From NCBI GenBank assembly GCA_002490705.1, contig DKUO01000055.1, forward strand, positions 810 through 64,809: 64,000 bases of DNA, given 5' to 3'. Below are positions 44,063-52,981 of this stretch, in pieces; within the stretch, counting starts at the first letter, position 1, and each line of letters opens with the position of its first letter. The translations under genes and the position numbers were made by a program. The notes under the pieces were generated by a model. It searched no databases, was not told the DNA's origin, and saw only the letters and a program-made list of their open reading frames with translations. The stretch is from Lachnospiraceae bacterium UBA7202 (GTDB lineage: Bacteria > Bacillota > Clostridia > Lachnospirales > Lachnospiraceae).

Positions 44063-45812
44063 AGATGATGAAGAGAGCGCAAAAGGGAGTAAGGTGCAGA
44101 CCCTGCAACGGCTGTTTGGCTATCTGTTTGCGTATAAATGGCAGATTATTCTGGTGCTTGCGGTTATGGTGTACGGTGTGGCGGTGCGTTTGGTGAACCC
44201 GCTGATTATGGAGTCCGCCATAGATGACTATATTAGTCAAAATGATTTTGAGGGGCTTTACCGATTGCTTGTGATTGCGCTGATGATTAATCTGACGCTG
44301 GTGGCGACGGTAAAGCTGCGGATGTTTATTATGGCCAAGGTGTGCAACCGGATCCTCCTGACGATCCGGCAGGAGCTGTACACCCATATTCAAAAATTGG
44401 ATTTCGCCTTTTTTGACAGCAGGCCCACGGGAAAAATTCTCTCCCGCATTATCGGGGACATCAATTCTCTGAAGGATGTGCTTTCCAACTGTGTGACCAC
44501 GCTTGTTCCGGACGGCCTTAAGGTGATTGCCGTGATTGTAATTATGGTCTGCAAAAATCCGGCGCTTGCGTTTGCGTCCTTACTAACGCTGCCGTTTATG
44601 GCGGCGGCCACCTTTTATATCGAATACCGGGCGCATCCGCGCTGGCAGATCTTCCGAAAGAAGTCGGCAAATTTAAACGCCTTTATTCATGAAGATATGG
44701 CAGGCATCCGCATTATCCAGAGCTTTCATGCCGAAAAGGAAACGGAGGACACCTTTGACGGGCTTTTGCAGGAGCACAGGAACGCTTTTTTCGACGCGGT
44801 GCGCATGAGCGATGCCTTCGGTTCCGTGATTGACCTGTCATGGGGGCTTGGCTGTATTTTCCTCTATTTTACGGGAATTGTGATTTTGGGCGTAGACGCG
44901 GTGTCGGTGGGAACCTTTATCGCCTTTGGCACCTACCTGAATATGTTCTGGCAGCCGATACATAATATCAGTAATTTTTACAATCAGCTTGTGACCAATA
45001 TCGCCGGCGCGGAGCGAATCTTTGAGATTCTGGACACGGAGCCGGGCATTGCTGACGGTGCAGCGGCGATAACTATGCCGGAGATTTCGGGGGAGGTAGT
45101 CTTTGACCATGTGAGTTTTTCTTATGACGATAAAGAGAAGGTGCTGGATGACGTAAACTTTACGATAAGGCCGGGCGAGATGATTGCGCTGGTGGGGCCG
45201 ACGGGAGCCGGAAAGACCACCATAGTCAACCTAATCAGTCGTTTTTACGAGGTGACGGATGGTGCGGTCAGGATTGACGGACAGGATGTGCGCGAAGTTA
45301 CGATAGAGAGCCTGCGCAGACAGATGGGGATTATGACGCAGGACAACTTCCTCTTTTCCGGCACGATCAGGGAAAACATCCGCTACGGCAGACTGGATGC
45401 TACGGATGAGGAGATCGAGGCGGCCGCCAGAGCTGTCAATGCGCATGCCTTTATTATGAAGCTGGAAAAGGGATATGACACGGAACTCTCTGAGCGGGGC
45501 GGCGGGCTTTCCGTCGGACAGAAACAGCTTTTAGCCTTTGCGAGGACGATGGTCTCCGATCCGAAGATACTGATTTTGGACGAAGCCACTTCCAGTATAG
45601 ATACAAAGACGGAGCTTTTGGTGCAGGAGGGCATCGGGCATCTGCTGGCGGGCAGAACCTCCTTTGTGATTGCCCACAGATTGTCCACCATTCGGCGGGC
45701 GGACCGTATTTTTGTGGTGGACGACGGAAAAATTCTGGAGGAGGGCAGCGAGGAGGAGCTGATGGCAAGGAAAGGACTGTATTATCAGCTTTATCAGAAC
45801 AGTATTTTGTAA
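44043..45812 (+). CDS. Heterodimeric ABC exporter, subunit D (BmrD-like, degenerate signature)
   Basis: 589 residues from ATG 44043 (GGGAGGTGAGGCGG upstream), overlapping the end of subunit C. Walker A GPTGAGKTT and Walker B LILDEATS are canonical; the signature reads LSVGQ. With subunit C it forms one active and one degenerate ATP site. The upstream part of the longer open frame is a shadow of subunit C. A one-mismatch TTGAC-N7-GTCAA site lies at 44224. Confidence 0.92.
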   Translation: MAFNSYKDDEESAKGSKVQTLQRLFGYLFAYKWQIILVLAVMVYGVAVRLVNPLIMESAIDDYISQNDFEGLYRLLVIALMINLTLVATVKLRMFIMAKVCNRILLTIRQELYTHIQKLDFAFFDSRPTGKILSRIIGDINSLKDVLSNCVTTLVPDGLKVIAVIVIMVCKNPALAFASLLTLPFMAAATFYIEYRAHPRWQIFRKKSANLNAFIHEDMAGIRIIQSFHAEKETEDTFDGLLQEHRNAFFDAVRMSDAFGSVIDLSWGLGCIFLYFTGIVILGVDAVSVGTFIAFGTYLNMFWQPIHNISNFYNQLVTNIAGAERIFEILDTEPGIADGAAAITMPEISGEVVFDHVSFSYDDKEKVLDDVNFTIRPGEMIALVGPTGAGKTTIVNLISRFYEVTDGAVRIDGQDVREVTIESLRRQMGIMTQDNFLFSGTIRENIRYGRLDATDEEIEAAARAVNAHAFIMKLEKGYDTELSERGGGLSVGQKQLLAFARTMVSDPKILILDEATSSIDTKTELLVQEGIGHLLAGRTSFVIAHRLSTIRRADRIFVVDDGKILEEGSEEELMARKGLYYQLYQNSIL

Positions 45813-45818
45813 ATCGGG

Positions 45819-45863
45819 TTGACAAAAAAAATTTTGACTTTATAATTTAAGTTAGTTACTTAA
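45819..45863 (+). promoter_or_regulatory. Promoter and operator of the LacI-family gene
   Basis: TTGACA (45819-45824), 16-bp spacer, TATAAT (45841-45846). Immediately after lies an inverted repeat TTTAAGT-TAGTT-ACTTAAA (45846-45864), well placed for autorepression. The 14-mer at 45837-45850 (ACTTTATAATTTAA) is identical to 51670-51683 in the epimerase promoter. Confidence 0.75.
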
Positions 45864-45887
45864 AAAATTAGCAAAGTTGGAATGAAA

Positions 45888-46919
45888 ATGGCAAAAGCAG
45901 TAAAGATGGCGGATATCGCGAAGGTGATGGGAGTCAGTACGGTGACGGTGTCTAAGGCGCTGTCAGACCAGAAGGGCGTCAGCGAGGAGCTCCGCGTGAA
46001 AATCAAAGAAAAGGCGCGGGAAATGGGTTATAAGACGGCCTCCGCGCGGTACAGGGAGCGGTCCGGCGGCGGAAAAAGCTACACCTTCGGCGTGATTGTG
46101 TCGGACCGTTTCCTCGCGAAGTATGAATCCTTTTATTGGAATCTTTATCAGGAGGTAGCTACGGCAGCAGTACAGAAGGGATGCTTTACCATGCTGGAGG
46201 TGCTGAAGGCGGAGGATGAGGATAAACTCACCATGCCAAGGCTTTTGGGAGAGAGAAAGGCGGAAGGCCTGATCATCATTGGCAGACTGCAGGAGGCCTA
46301 CATGGAAAAGCTGATGGGGCAGATGGATATCCCCTTTATTCTGCTTGATTTTACGGACAGGAACGGCATGTATGACGCCGTGATTTCCAATAGCTATATG
46401 GGCATGTACCGAATGACCAACTATCTGTTTGATATGGGGCATCGGGAAATCGGTTTTGTGGGAAATGTCTTTTTTACGGATTCGATTACCGACCGCTTTT
46501 TCGGTTATCTGAAGTCGCTGGCGGAACACGGGGTCGAGCTGAACAGGGACTGGGTGCTTCAGGACAGAAACCAGCGTACGGGAAGATCGGATGTGGGATT
46601 TGAATGGGAACTGCCGAAGAAAATGCCCACAGCTTTTGTCTGCAATAATGATGTGGCGGCGGCCGCGCTCGTGGAGCATTTGCAGCAGGAGGGATACCGG
46701 GTGCCGCAGGATATTTCCGTGGTAGGGTATGACAATTATCAACCGCCGGGGCTGTGCGATGTGAGAATTACCACCTACGAGGTAAATATGCCGAGAATGG
46801 CGGAACAGACGGTGGGAAATCTGATCAGTAAGCTTTCCGGGGAAAGCTATAAGCAGGGCGTAACCATTGTGGATGGAAGAATTATCTATAAAGAGAGCGT
46901 GAACAGAATAACGCAATAG
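45888..46919 (+). CDS. LacI-family transcriptional regulator of the mannoside locus
   Basis: 343 residues: an N-terminal LacI helix-turn-helix (MADIAKVMGVSTVTVSKALS) and a periplasmic-binding-like effector domain (FGVIVSD onward). Of the two ATGs at 45882 and 45888, the second is better spaced from the weak GGA. It likely represses its own promoter and those at 48055 and 51652, which carry similar AT-rich palindromes. The inducer would be a manno-oligosaccharide or product; this is inferred from neighbours. Confidence 0.92.
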   Translation: MAKAVKMADIAKVMGVSTVTVSKALSDQKGVSEELRVKIKEKAREMGYKTASARYRERSGGGKSYTFGVIVSDRFLAKYESFYWNLYQEVATAAVQKGCFTMLEVLKAEDEDKLTMPRLLGERKAEGLIIIGRLQEAYMEKLMGQMDIPFILLDFTDRNGMYDAVISNSYMGMYRMTNYLFDMGHREIGFVGNVFFTDSITDRFFGYLKSLAEHGVELNRDWVLQDRNQRTGRSDVGFEWELPKKMPTAFVCNNDVAAAALVEHLQQEGYRVPQDISVVGYDNYQPPGLCDVRITTYEVNMPRMAEQTVGNLISKLSGESYKQGVTIVDGRIIYKESVNRITQ

Positions 46920-46931
46920 AAAAGGGGCGCA

Positions 46932-47840
46932 TCAGTTTCGATGCGCCTCTCTGTATGCCTGGGGTGTGGAACCGTATTCCTTTTTAAAAAGGTTGATAAA
47001 GTGGTTGGTGTTTTCGTAGCCCGTCTCCAGAGCGATTTCGTGTATCTTTTTCTGGGTGGAGAGCAGCAGGTTTTCTGCGGCTTCCATCCTTTTTTTATTG
47101 AGGTATTTGAGCGGCGGCAGGCCGAAAGCGGCGGAAAATTCGTGGCAGATCCGGTATTTGCTCATATGACAGCGCTGCTCCAGATCGTCGAGCCGGATGT
47201 GGCTTGTCAGATGATTGTCTATATAATGCCTGAGCTCTCTCAGATAGGGAGCGCAGGCCTTCTCTTCGCCTTCCAGATGAAACGCACGGATAAAGAGATC
47301 TGTCAAAATGGCGGTTATCAGATTGGAATCCCGCAATTTATTTTCCGGTGCGGCGCCGGCGCTGCCGGCGAGAAGCTGTTCCAGATTTTTCCGAATCGGA
47401 GAAAACCGGTCAATGCGGGCGAGGAGAAAGGTATGAAAGGGAACCAAAGACTCGTAAACGTTAAAAAGCCCCCCCCCAAGCGAAAAAGCGATCATGCGCA
47501 GAGGGTGATCACCGGATGTCAGGGAAAAAGACTGCACGCTGCAGTCCAGATAGAGAAGGGTATCCGGCGAAAGGGCACAGTCCTTGCCGGAGGAGAGCCG
47601 GAAGGTGCCACATCCTTCCTGTATATAGAAAAGCATGCGGCAGCTAAACGGCTGAAAGGAAAGCGCAAGCCTCTCCCCGATCTCGACACTGCCGCCGGAA
47701 TAGACGGTCGGAAGCTGTCCGGCGGTGGCGTCCAGCAGGTCGTAAAAGGTGCCGGCAAAATATGCGGCGTCCGGTACGGATTCAGAGGAAGCGGCGGATT
47801 TAACGGTAAGCGCCGTCTGGTACTGTTCTCGGAATGTCAT
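46932..47840 (-). CDS. AraC-family transcriptional regulator
   Basis: 302 residues with an N-terminal cupin-type ligand domain and a C-terminal AraC double helix-turn-helix (RCHMSKYRICHEFSAAFGL and ETGYENTNHFINLFKKEYG). It is convergent with the LacI gene (12 bp apart) and divergent from the mannoside importer, which it probably activates. AGGAAGG lies 8 nt before the ATG. A run of nine G on its coding strand (47469-47477) encodes part of SLGGGLFNV and is in frame here; such a tract is prone to slippage. Confidence 0.92.
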   Translation of the reverse strand: MTFREQYQTALTVKSAASSESVPDAAYFAGTFYDLLDATAGQLPTVYSGGSVEIGERLALSFQPFSCRMLFYIQEGCGTFRLSSGKDCALSPDTLLYLDCSVQSFSLTSGDHPLRMIAFSLGGGLFNVYESLVPFHTFLLARIDRFSPIRKNLEQLLAGSAGAAPENKLRDSNLITAILTDLFIRAFHLEGEEKACAPYLRELRHYIDNHLTSHIRLDDLEQRCHMSKYRICHEFSAAFGLPPLKYLNKKRMEAAENLLLSTQKKIHEIALETGYENTNHFINLFKKEYGSTPQAYREAHRN

Positions 47841-48151
47841 GAAAAGCGCCTTCCTGCTTGATGAGCGTGACTTAAACTAATGACTACTTAATATAAACTA
47901 ATAATTAGCCTACTAATTAATTCCTTAAATTAAGTTTATAACGTTTAAAAACAAAATATCCATTGTTAAAATGACCAAAAATGACAATATAAAATTGTAT
48001 AAATAGAAGAAAAGCACAAATAAGGCAATAATGATATATATTCCACAAGAAAAATTGATGATTAAAATTTAAGATAATGTATACTTAATTTAAAGTTAAA
48101 TAATTAACTAACGACTCGAGAGAGTCAGACTAAAAGGAGGATAATAATATT
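47841..48151. promoter_or_regulatory. Divergent regulatory region of the mannoside importer
   Basis: 311 bp, very AT-rich. For the importer: TTGATG (48055-48060), a long 19-bp spacer and TATACT (48080-48085), followed by the palindrome AGTTAA-ATAA-TTAACT (48094-48109). For the AraC side: several palindromes, including CTTAA-A-TTAAG near 47926 and TAATTA/TAATTA near 47905. The weak promoter spacing fits dependence on an activator, with LacI repression at the downstream palindrome. Confidence 0.55.
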
Positions 48152-49606
48152 ATGAAACTGAGAAAAGTGTTAGCGCTTACCTTGGCACTGTCCATGACCT
48201 TCTCACTGGCAGCCTGCGGCGGCTCGGATGAAGGCGCGGCAGAGGCTCCTGCGGCGGACGCAGGCGAGACGGCAGCTCCCGCAGATGAGGCGGAGGCTCC
48301 GGCAGCGGATGCAGGCGAGGAGGCTCCCGCGGCAGCAGCGTCTGATCTTACCTATGCATCCATCAAACTGGGCGAGGATTACAAAGACCTGACAACCACA
48401 ATCAAGTTCATCCATCACAAGACGGACCGCGAAGAGGATGGTACGATGGCGGATCTGATTGCGAAATTTAACGAGGTATATCCGAACATCACGGTGGAGA
48501 CGGAAGGCGTTACGGATTATCAGGAGGATTCCCTGCTTCGTCTTTCTTCCGGCGACTGGGGCGATATCATGTTTATCCCTGCAGTAGACGCGGCGGATCT
48601 TCCCACCTACTTCCTTCCCTACGGCACGGTGGATGAGATGAGCGAATATGTCAATTTTGCAGACCAGTGGAAGGATGCGGCGGGCAACTGCTACGGCATC
48701 GGCTACATGGGTAACGCACAGGGTATTCTCTACAATAAAAAGGTATTTGCGGACGCAGGCGTGACGGAGCTGCCCAAGACTCCCGATGAGTTCATCGCAG
48801 CCCTGCAGGCGATCAAGGACAACACGGACGCAATTCCGCTCTACACAAACTATGCGGCAGGCTGGACCATGGGCGGTCAGTGGGACGCTTATCTGGGCGC
48901 GATCACAACCGGCGACGAAACTTGGTTAAACCAGAAGTTTGTACATACCGCAGAGCCTTTCAAGGATAACGGTGACGGCACAGGCGCCTATGCATTATAC
49001 AAGATTCTGTATGATGCGGTGGAAAAGGGACTGATTGAGGAAGATTACACAACAACGGACTGGGAAGGCTGCAAGCCTATGATCAACAACGGCGAGATCG
49101 GCACCATGGTGCTCGGTTCTTGGGCAATCGCACAGATGAAGGCGGCAGGCGATCATCCCGATGATATCGGTTATATGCCTTTCCCGATCACAGTAAACGG
49201 TCAGCAGTATGCGACAGCAGGCCCTGACTACTGCTACGGTATCAATGTAAACGCTTCTGACGACAACAAAGCGGCGGCTATGGTATTTGTAAAGTGGATG
49301 GTTGAGGAATCCGGCTGGTGCGATCTGGAGGGCGGCTATCCGATCTCCAAGACTGCCCCCACTTCCTTTGTATTCGACGGCGTAACGGTGGTAAATAACC
49401 TGACCTCCCTGCCTGGCGAGGAAGACCTCATGAACGAGATGAACGCGGAGTCCGAACTTTCCTTTAACGCAGGCGGTGATGCGAAGATTCAGGCAATCGT
49501 TGAGGCGGCATTTACAGGCACACAGACCTACGACGAAATCATGGCTGACTGGACCACGGCTTGGAATGCGGCGCAGGATTCTCTTGGCATCGAAGTAAAA
49601 TATTAA
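48152..49606 (+). CDS. Mannooligosaccharide-binding lipoprotein of ABC importer
   Basis: 484 residues, solute-binding family 1. Lipobox LAAC gives lipid-modified Cys22. An Ala/Pro/Glu linker (about 25-60) leads to the binding domain. TAAAAGGAGGATAATAATATT precedes the ATG. The gene order binding protein, permease, permease, epimerase, GH130_1, GH130_2 matches mannan-utilisation loci of gut Clostridia such as Roseburia, so beta-1,4-mannooligosaccharides are the likely ligand. Confidence 0.93.
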   Translation: MKLRKVLALTLALSMTFSLAACGGSDEGAAEAPAADAGETAAPADEAEAPAADAGEEAPAAAASDLTYASIKLGEDYKDLTTTIKFIHHKTDREEDGTMADLIAKFNEVYPNITVETEGVTDYQEDSLLRLSSGDWGDIMFIPAVDAADLPTYFLPYGTVDEMSEYVNFADQWKDAAGNCYGIGYMGNAQGILYNKKVFADAGVTELPKTPDEFIAALQAIKDNTDAIPLYTNYAAGWTMGGQWDAYLGAITTGDETWLNQKFVHTAEPFKDNGDGTGAYALYKILYDAVEKGLIEEDYTTTDWEGCKPMINNGEIGTMVLGSWAIAQMKAAGDHPDDIGYMPFPITVNGQQYATAGPDYCYGINVNASDDNKAAAMVFVKWMVEESGWCDLEGGYPISKTAPTSFVFDGVTVVNNLTSLPGEEDLMNEMNAESELSFNAGGDAKIQAIVEAAFTGTQTYDEIMADWTTAWNAAQDSLGIEVKY

Positions 49607-49662
49607 GAAGGAATCTCTTCTAAAAAGAGTTGTAAGTTGTTATAAGGTTTGAGTGGATAATC

Positions 49663-49698
49663 GGGGCTGACACAGGAAAAAACAAAGGTGGCAGCCCC
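49663..49698 (+). promoter_or_regulatory. Hairpin between binding-protein and permease genes
   Basis: GGGGCTG (49663-49669) pairs with CAGCCCC (49692-49698), with inner CAC/GTG, and no T-run. Such hairpins in importer operons usually protect the binding-protein mRNA and lower permease expression. Confidence 0.5.
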
Positions 49699-49719
49699 TA
49701 ACTATCAGGAGGGTAGCGT

Positions 49720-50721
49720 ATGGCGGCACAGGCAAATACAGTGGAAAACAAAAAAGGTTTTCTGCAATGGGCAAGAAGCAGAAAGGGTCAGCAGGTTATC
49801 ATCATCGTTGCGTTTATGATTATTCCGCTGGCATTGTTATTTACCTTTACCTATCTGCCGTTCGGCGAGATGGTGGGGTACAGCTTTTATAAGATGAAAT
49901 ATGTGGGAAAAAGAACCTTTGTGGGCTGGAAGAATTATGCCAGCGTGTTCAGCAGGAAGGATTGTTTTGGAGCGCTTAAACTGAGTCTTTACTATATGGG
50001 CGGCTCCATTGTACAGCTGGCGCTTGCTCTGTATCTGGCCACGATTTTAAGTTTCAAGGTAAAAGGCGGCAATATCTTTAAGGGCTTTATGTTCTTCCCT
50101 TATCTGATCAACGGTATCGCCATCGGTTTTATTTTTAAGTTCTTCTACACCAGAGGATTTGTGTTTGACACAGTGCTTCAGTGGTGCGGTTTCCAGTTAG
50201 ACAATCTTCCCTACTGGTTGAGAGACCAGAGGATTAACAATATATCCCTTGTGGGTACGTCCGTATGGCGTTACTTCGGACAGAACATGGTGCTCTTCAT
50301 CGGCGCGATCATGTCTGTGGACTCGGAACTGTATGAGGCGGCCATGCTGGACGGCGCCAACCGGTTCGCGCAGTTTCGGTATATCATCCTGCCCAGCATT
50401 AAGACGATCGTGACGTTAAATGTAATTTTGTCGATCACGGGCTCTTTAAGCGCATTCGAGCCGCCCTATGTCATTACCAGCGGCGCCAACGGGACGGGAA
50501 CGTATTTCGTGGTCATGAATGAGATTGCCCATACCCAGCAGAAGGTGGGGCTGGCCTCGGCCATGGCGGTAGTCCTCCTGTTAATTATCTTCGCGGCGAC
50601 GATTCTGCAGAAACTGTTCTTTAAGTATGTGTTCCGAAATGCGGAGGATGAGGATTTCGGTGCATCGGCAAGGCGAGAAAAAAAGCTGGCAAGATATGCG
50701 GCTAGAAAGGCGGGGAGATAA
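49720..50721 (+). CDS. ABC importer permease 1 for mannooligosaccharides
   Basis: 333 residues, MalF-type, six membrane helices after a short cytosolic start. The EAA loop reads EAAMLDGANRFAQFRYIILP. The basic C-terminal tail is unusually long (SARREKKLARYAARKAGR). CAGGAGGGTAGCGT precedes the ATG. No ATPase in the locus, so a shared one is expected. It abuts the next gene with no gap. Confidence 0.93.
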   Translation: MAAQANTVENKKGFLQWARSRKGQQVIIIVAFMIIPLALLFTFTYLPFGEMVGYSFYKMKYVGKRTFVGWKNYASVFSRKDCFGALKLSLYYMGGSIVQLALALYLATILSFKVKGGNIFKGFMFFPYLINGIAIGFIFKFFYTRGFVFDTVLQWCGFQLDNLPYWLRDQRINNISLVGTSVWRYFGQNMVLFIGAIMSVDSELYEAAMLDGANRFAQFRYIILPSIKTIVTLNVILSITGSLSAFEPPYVITSGANGTGTYFVVMNEIAHTQQKVGLASAMAVVLLLIIFAATILQKLFFKYVFRNAEDEDFGASARREKKLARYAARKAGR

Positions 50722-51570
50722 ATGACGGTATTACAGAAAATCGGACATTATTTGGTGATTGTATTGAAATATTTTTCGCTGGTGTTCTTTTCCTTCGTGG
50801 CGGTACTGCCGGTTGTCTCCTGTGTGATCACGGCGTTTAAGTCGGACGAAGAATACCAGAGTACGAATGTTATGACCATGCCAATGAGCTGGGCAAATCC
50901 TGACAACTTTTTACAGGCCTTTGACCGGGCGAACATGGGGCGTGCGTTTATCAACTCCACCATCGTTTTGATCACCGTGCTCGTGGTGTCTGTGCTTGTG
51001 GGTACGTCTCTTGCCTATGTGCTTAACCGCTTTCAGTTTCCGGGCAACGGCCTGATCAGAAACCTCTTCCTCTTTGCGACCCTGCTTCCGGGCGTGGCCA
51101 TGCAGGTTGCGGTGTACGAGATTATGACCAACCTGAATTTTATCAATACGCTTCACGGTTATATTATCATGATGTGCGGCACGGACGTAATTGCGATTTA
51201 CATTTACATCCAGTTCTTTGAAAATATCAGCGTGTCGCTCGACGAATCGGCGATTATCGACGGCGCGTCCTACTTTACGATTTACTCAAAGATTCTGCTG
51301 CCCCTGTTAAAACCGGCCATCGTGACGGCCTGTATTTTGAAGGGCGTAGGCACTTACAACGAGTATTACTGCGCGAACCTGTATTTACAGAATAAAAAGC
51401 TCCTGCCTACGGTGGCGACGTCCCTGTATACCTTTGTGGGGCCGCTGGGAAGCAAGTACAATCTGATCTGTGCGGGCGTGATTATTTCGCTCCTGCCGGC
51501 GCTGATTGTGTTCATCCTTTTCCAGAAGCAGATCTACAGCGGTATGACTGCCGGGTCTGTGAAAGGCTAA
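50722..51570 (+). CDS. ABC importer permease 2 for mannooligosaccharides
   Basis: 282 residues, MalG-type, six membrane helices, with the EAA loop ESAIIDGASYFTIYSKILLP. Its ATG follows the previous stop directly (TAAATG), with AAGGCGGGGAG as ribosome site inside the upstream gene. The following 215 bp holds a separate strong promoter for the enzyme genes. Confidence 0.93.
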   Translation: MTVLQKIGHYLVIVLKYFSLVFFSFVAVLPVVSCVITAFKSDEEYQSTNVMTMPMSWANPDNFLQAFDRANMGRAFINSTIVLITVLVVSVLVGTSLAYVLNRFQFPGNGLIRNLFLFATLLPGVAMQVAVYEIMTNLNFINTLHGYIIMMCGTDVIAIYIYIQFFENISVSLDESAIIDGASYFTIYSKILLPLLKPAIVTACILKGVGTYNEYYCANLYLQNKKLLPTVATSLYTFVGPLGSKYNLICAGVIISLLPALIVFILFQKQIYSGMTAGSVKG

Positions 51571-51651
51571 AAGGGGTCTGGTGAAAGTGAACAAAAATAG
51601 TTCTCTCTTTTGAGTAAAGATGCTGTTTTTGAGAAAAAGGGTGTAAGTGGA

Positions 51652-51742
51652 TTGACATTAACGAGATTTACTTTATAATTTAATTAAAAGTTAAGCTATT
51701 TTACTCGTCTTTAAGCTAAAATTAGCTAAAGACGAGTAAAAT
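51652..51742 (+). promoter_or_regulatory. Promoter, operator-like sequence and long hairpin before the epimerase
   Basis: TTGACA (51652-51657), 16-bp spacer, TATAAT (51674-51679). The 14-mer at 51670-51683 is identical to the LacI promoter. A 15-bp perfect stem (51698-51712 with 51728-51742) plus inner AGCTA/TAGCT follows, ending 43 bp before the ATG with no T-run. It could be an operator when double-stranded or a 5' mRNA stabiliser. Confidence 0.7.
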
Positions 51743-51785
51743 TATAAAGAAAGAAAACTTATCGGGAAGAGGAGGGGAGTGTACC

Positions 51786-52955
51786 ATGATGGTGGAAGAG
51801 ATCAGACGTCATTTGACAGACTGCATCATTCCGTTTTGGAAGGGGCTTCGGGACGACGTAAACGGTGGCTATACCGGCTACATGGATTACGATCTGAACG
51901 TGGACAAAAAGGCGGTGAAGGGCTGTATCCTGAACAGCCGTATCACATGGTTTTTCGCAAACGCCTACATGACGTTAAAGGATGAGTCGCTTTTGGCGGA
52001 GGCGAGGCACGGTTACGAGTTTATGCAGAAGTACTGTGTGGATCAGGAAAAGGGCGGCGTTTATTGGTCGGTAGCTTATGACGGCACGCCGGAGGATACC
52101 ACCAAGCATACTTACAATCAGGCTTTTTCGATTTATGCCCTCTCCTCCTACTATGATGCGTCGAAAGATGTGAGCGCCCTGCGGACGGCCATGGAGCTGT
52201 TCCATATCATTGAGGAGCGCTGCATGGATGAGATCGGATACAAGGAGGCTTTCGACAGGAATTTTCACGAGATAGAAAACGACAAGCTCTCCGAGAACGG
52301 CGTGATTGCCGATAAGACCATGAATACCCTGCTCCATGTGTTTGAAGCTTATACGGAGCTTTACCGGGTCAGCGGCGACGAAGCGGTGAAGAAGAGACTG
52401 CTGTGGATTTTGGACACTATCGCGGAGAAGATTTATAATCCGAAGCTGCACAGGCAGGAGGTGTTCTTTGACAGGGAGATGAACTCGATTCTGGATCTGC
52501 ATTCCTACGGACATGATATTGAGACGGCATGGCTGATCAGGAGAGGAACGGATGTATTGGGGGATGATACATACACGGAGAAGATGCTTCCGATTATACT
52601 TGACTTAACCGGTCAAGTATATCGGACGGCCTTCGACGGACATTCTCTTGCCAACGAGTGCGAGAAGGGCAAGGTGGATGAAAACCGGATCTGGTGGGTA
52701 CAGGCGGAGACGGTGATTGGATTTTTGAACGGCTGGCAGCTTGCGCCGGAACACACGGAATATCTGGAAGGCGCACGGTCAACATGGAATTTCATCAAGG
52801 AGCATGTGGTCGACAAGCGGCCCGGTTCCGAGTGGTTCTGGGATGTGAATAAGGAAGGAAAGTCCGTCAGCGGGAAATCGATTGTGGAGCCTTGGAAATG
52901 TCCTTATCACAATGGGAGAATGTGTCTGGAAGTGATGAGAAGAGGGATTGACTAG
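51786..52955 (+). CDS. Cellobiose 2-epimerase
   Basis: Epimerises the reducing sugar of beta-1,4 disaccharides; in mannan routes it turns mannobiose into mannosyl-glucose. 389 residues, the usual length, (alpha/alpha)6 barrel of the AGE superfamily. Catalytic-type histidines lie in HSYGHDIETAW, in GHSLANECEKG and His375 in CPYHNGR. GGAGGGG lies 8 nt before the ATG. It is followed after 26 bp by the GH130_1 gene whose substrate it makes. Two perfect TTGAC-N7-GTCAA palindromes lie in or at the end of it. Confidence 0.92.
   Translation: MMVEEIRRHLTDCIIPFWKGLRDDVNGGYTGYMDYDLNVDKKAVKGCILNSRITWFFANAYMTLKDESLLAEARHGYEFMQKYCVDQEKGGVYWSVAYDGTPEDTTKHTYNQAFSIYALSSYYDASKDVSALRTAMELFHIIEERCMDEIGYKEAFDRNFHEIENDKLSENGVIADKTMNTLLHVFEAYTELYRVSGDEAVKKRLLWILDTIAEKIYNPKLHRQEVFFDREMNSILDLHSYGHDIETAWLIRRGTDVLGDDTYTEKMLPIILDLTGQVYRTAFDGHSLANECEKGKVDENRIWWVQAETVIGFLNGWQLAPEHTEYLEGARSTWNFIKEHVVDKRPGSEWFWDVNKEGKSVSGKSIVEPWKCPYHNGRMCLEVMRRGID
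52600..52616. repeat. TTGAC-N7-GTCAA palindrome, perfect copy
   Basis: TTGAC-ttaaccg-GTCAA inside the epimerase gene. The inverted arms extend to 10 bp (TATACTTGAC and GTCAAGTATA). Confidence 0.6.
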
Positions 52956-52962
52956 AAAAGTC
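52946..52962. repeat. TTGAC-N7-GTCAA palindrome, perfect copy at epimerase/GH130 junction
   Basis: TTGAC-tagaaaa-GTCAA spans the epimerase stop codon, 20 bp before the GH130_1 start. Confidence 0.6.
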
Positions 52963-52981
52963 AAACAGAATGGAGGAAGAG

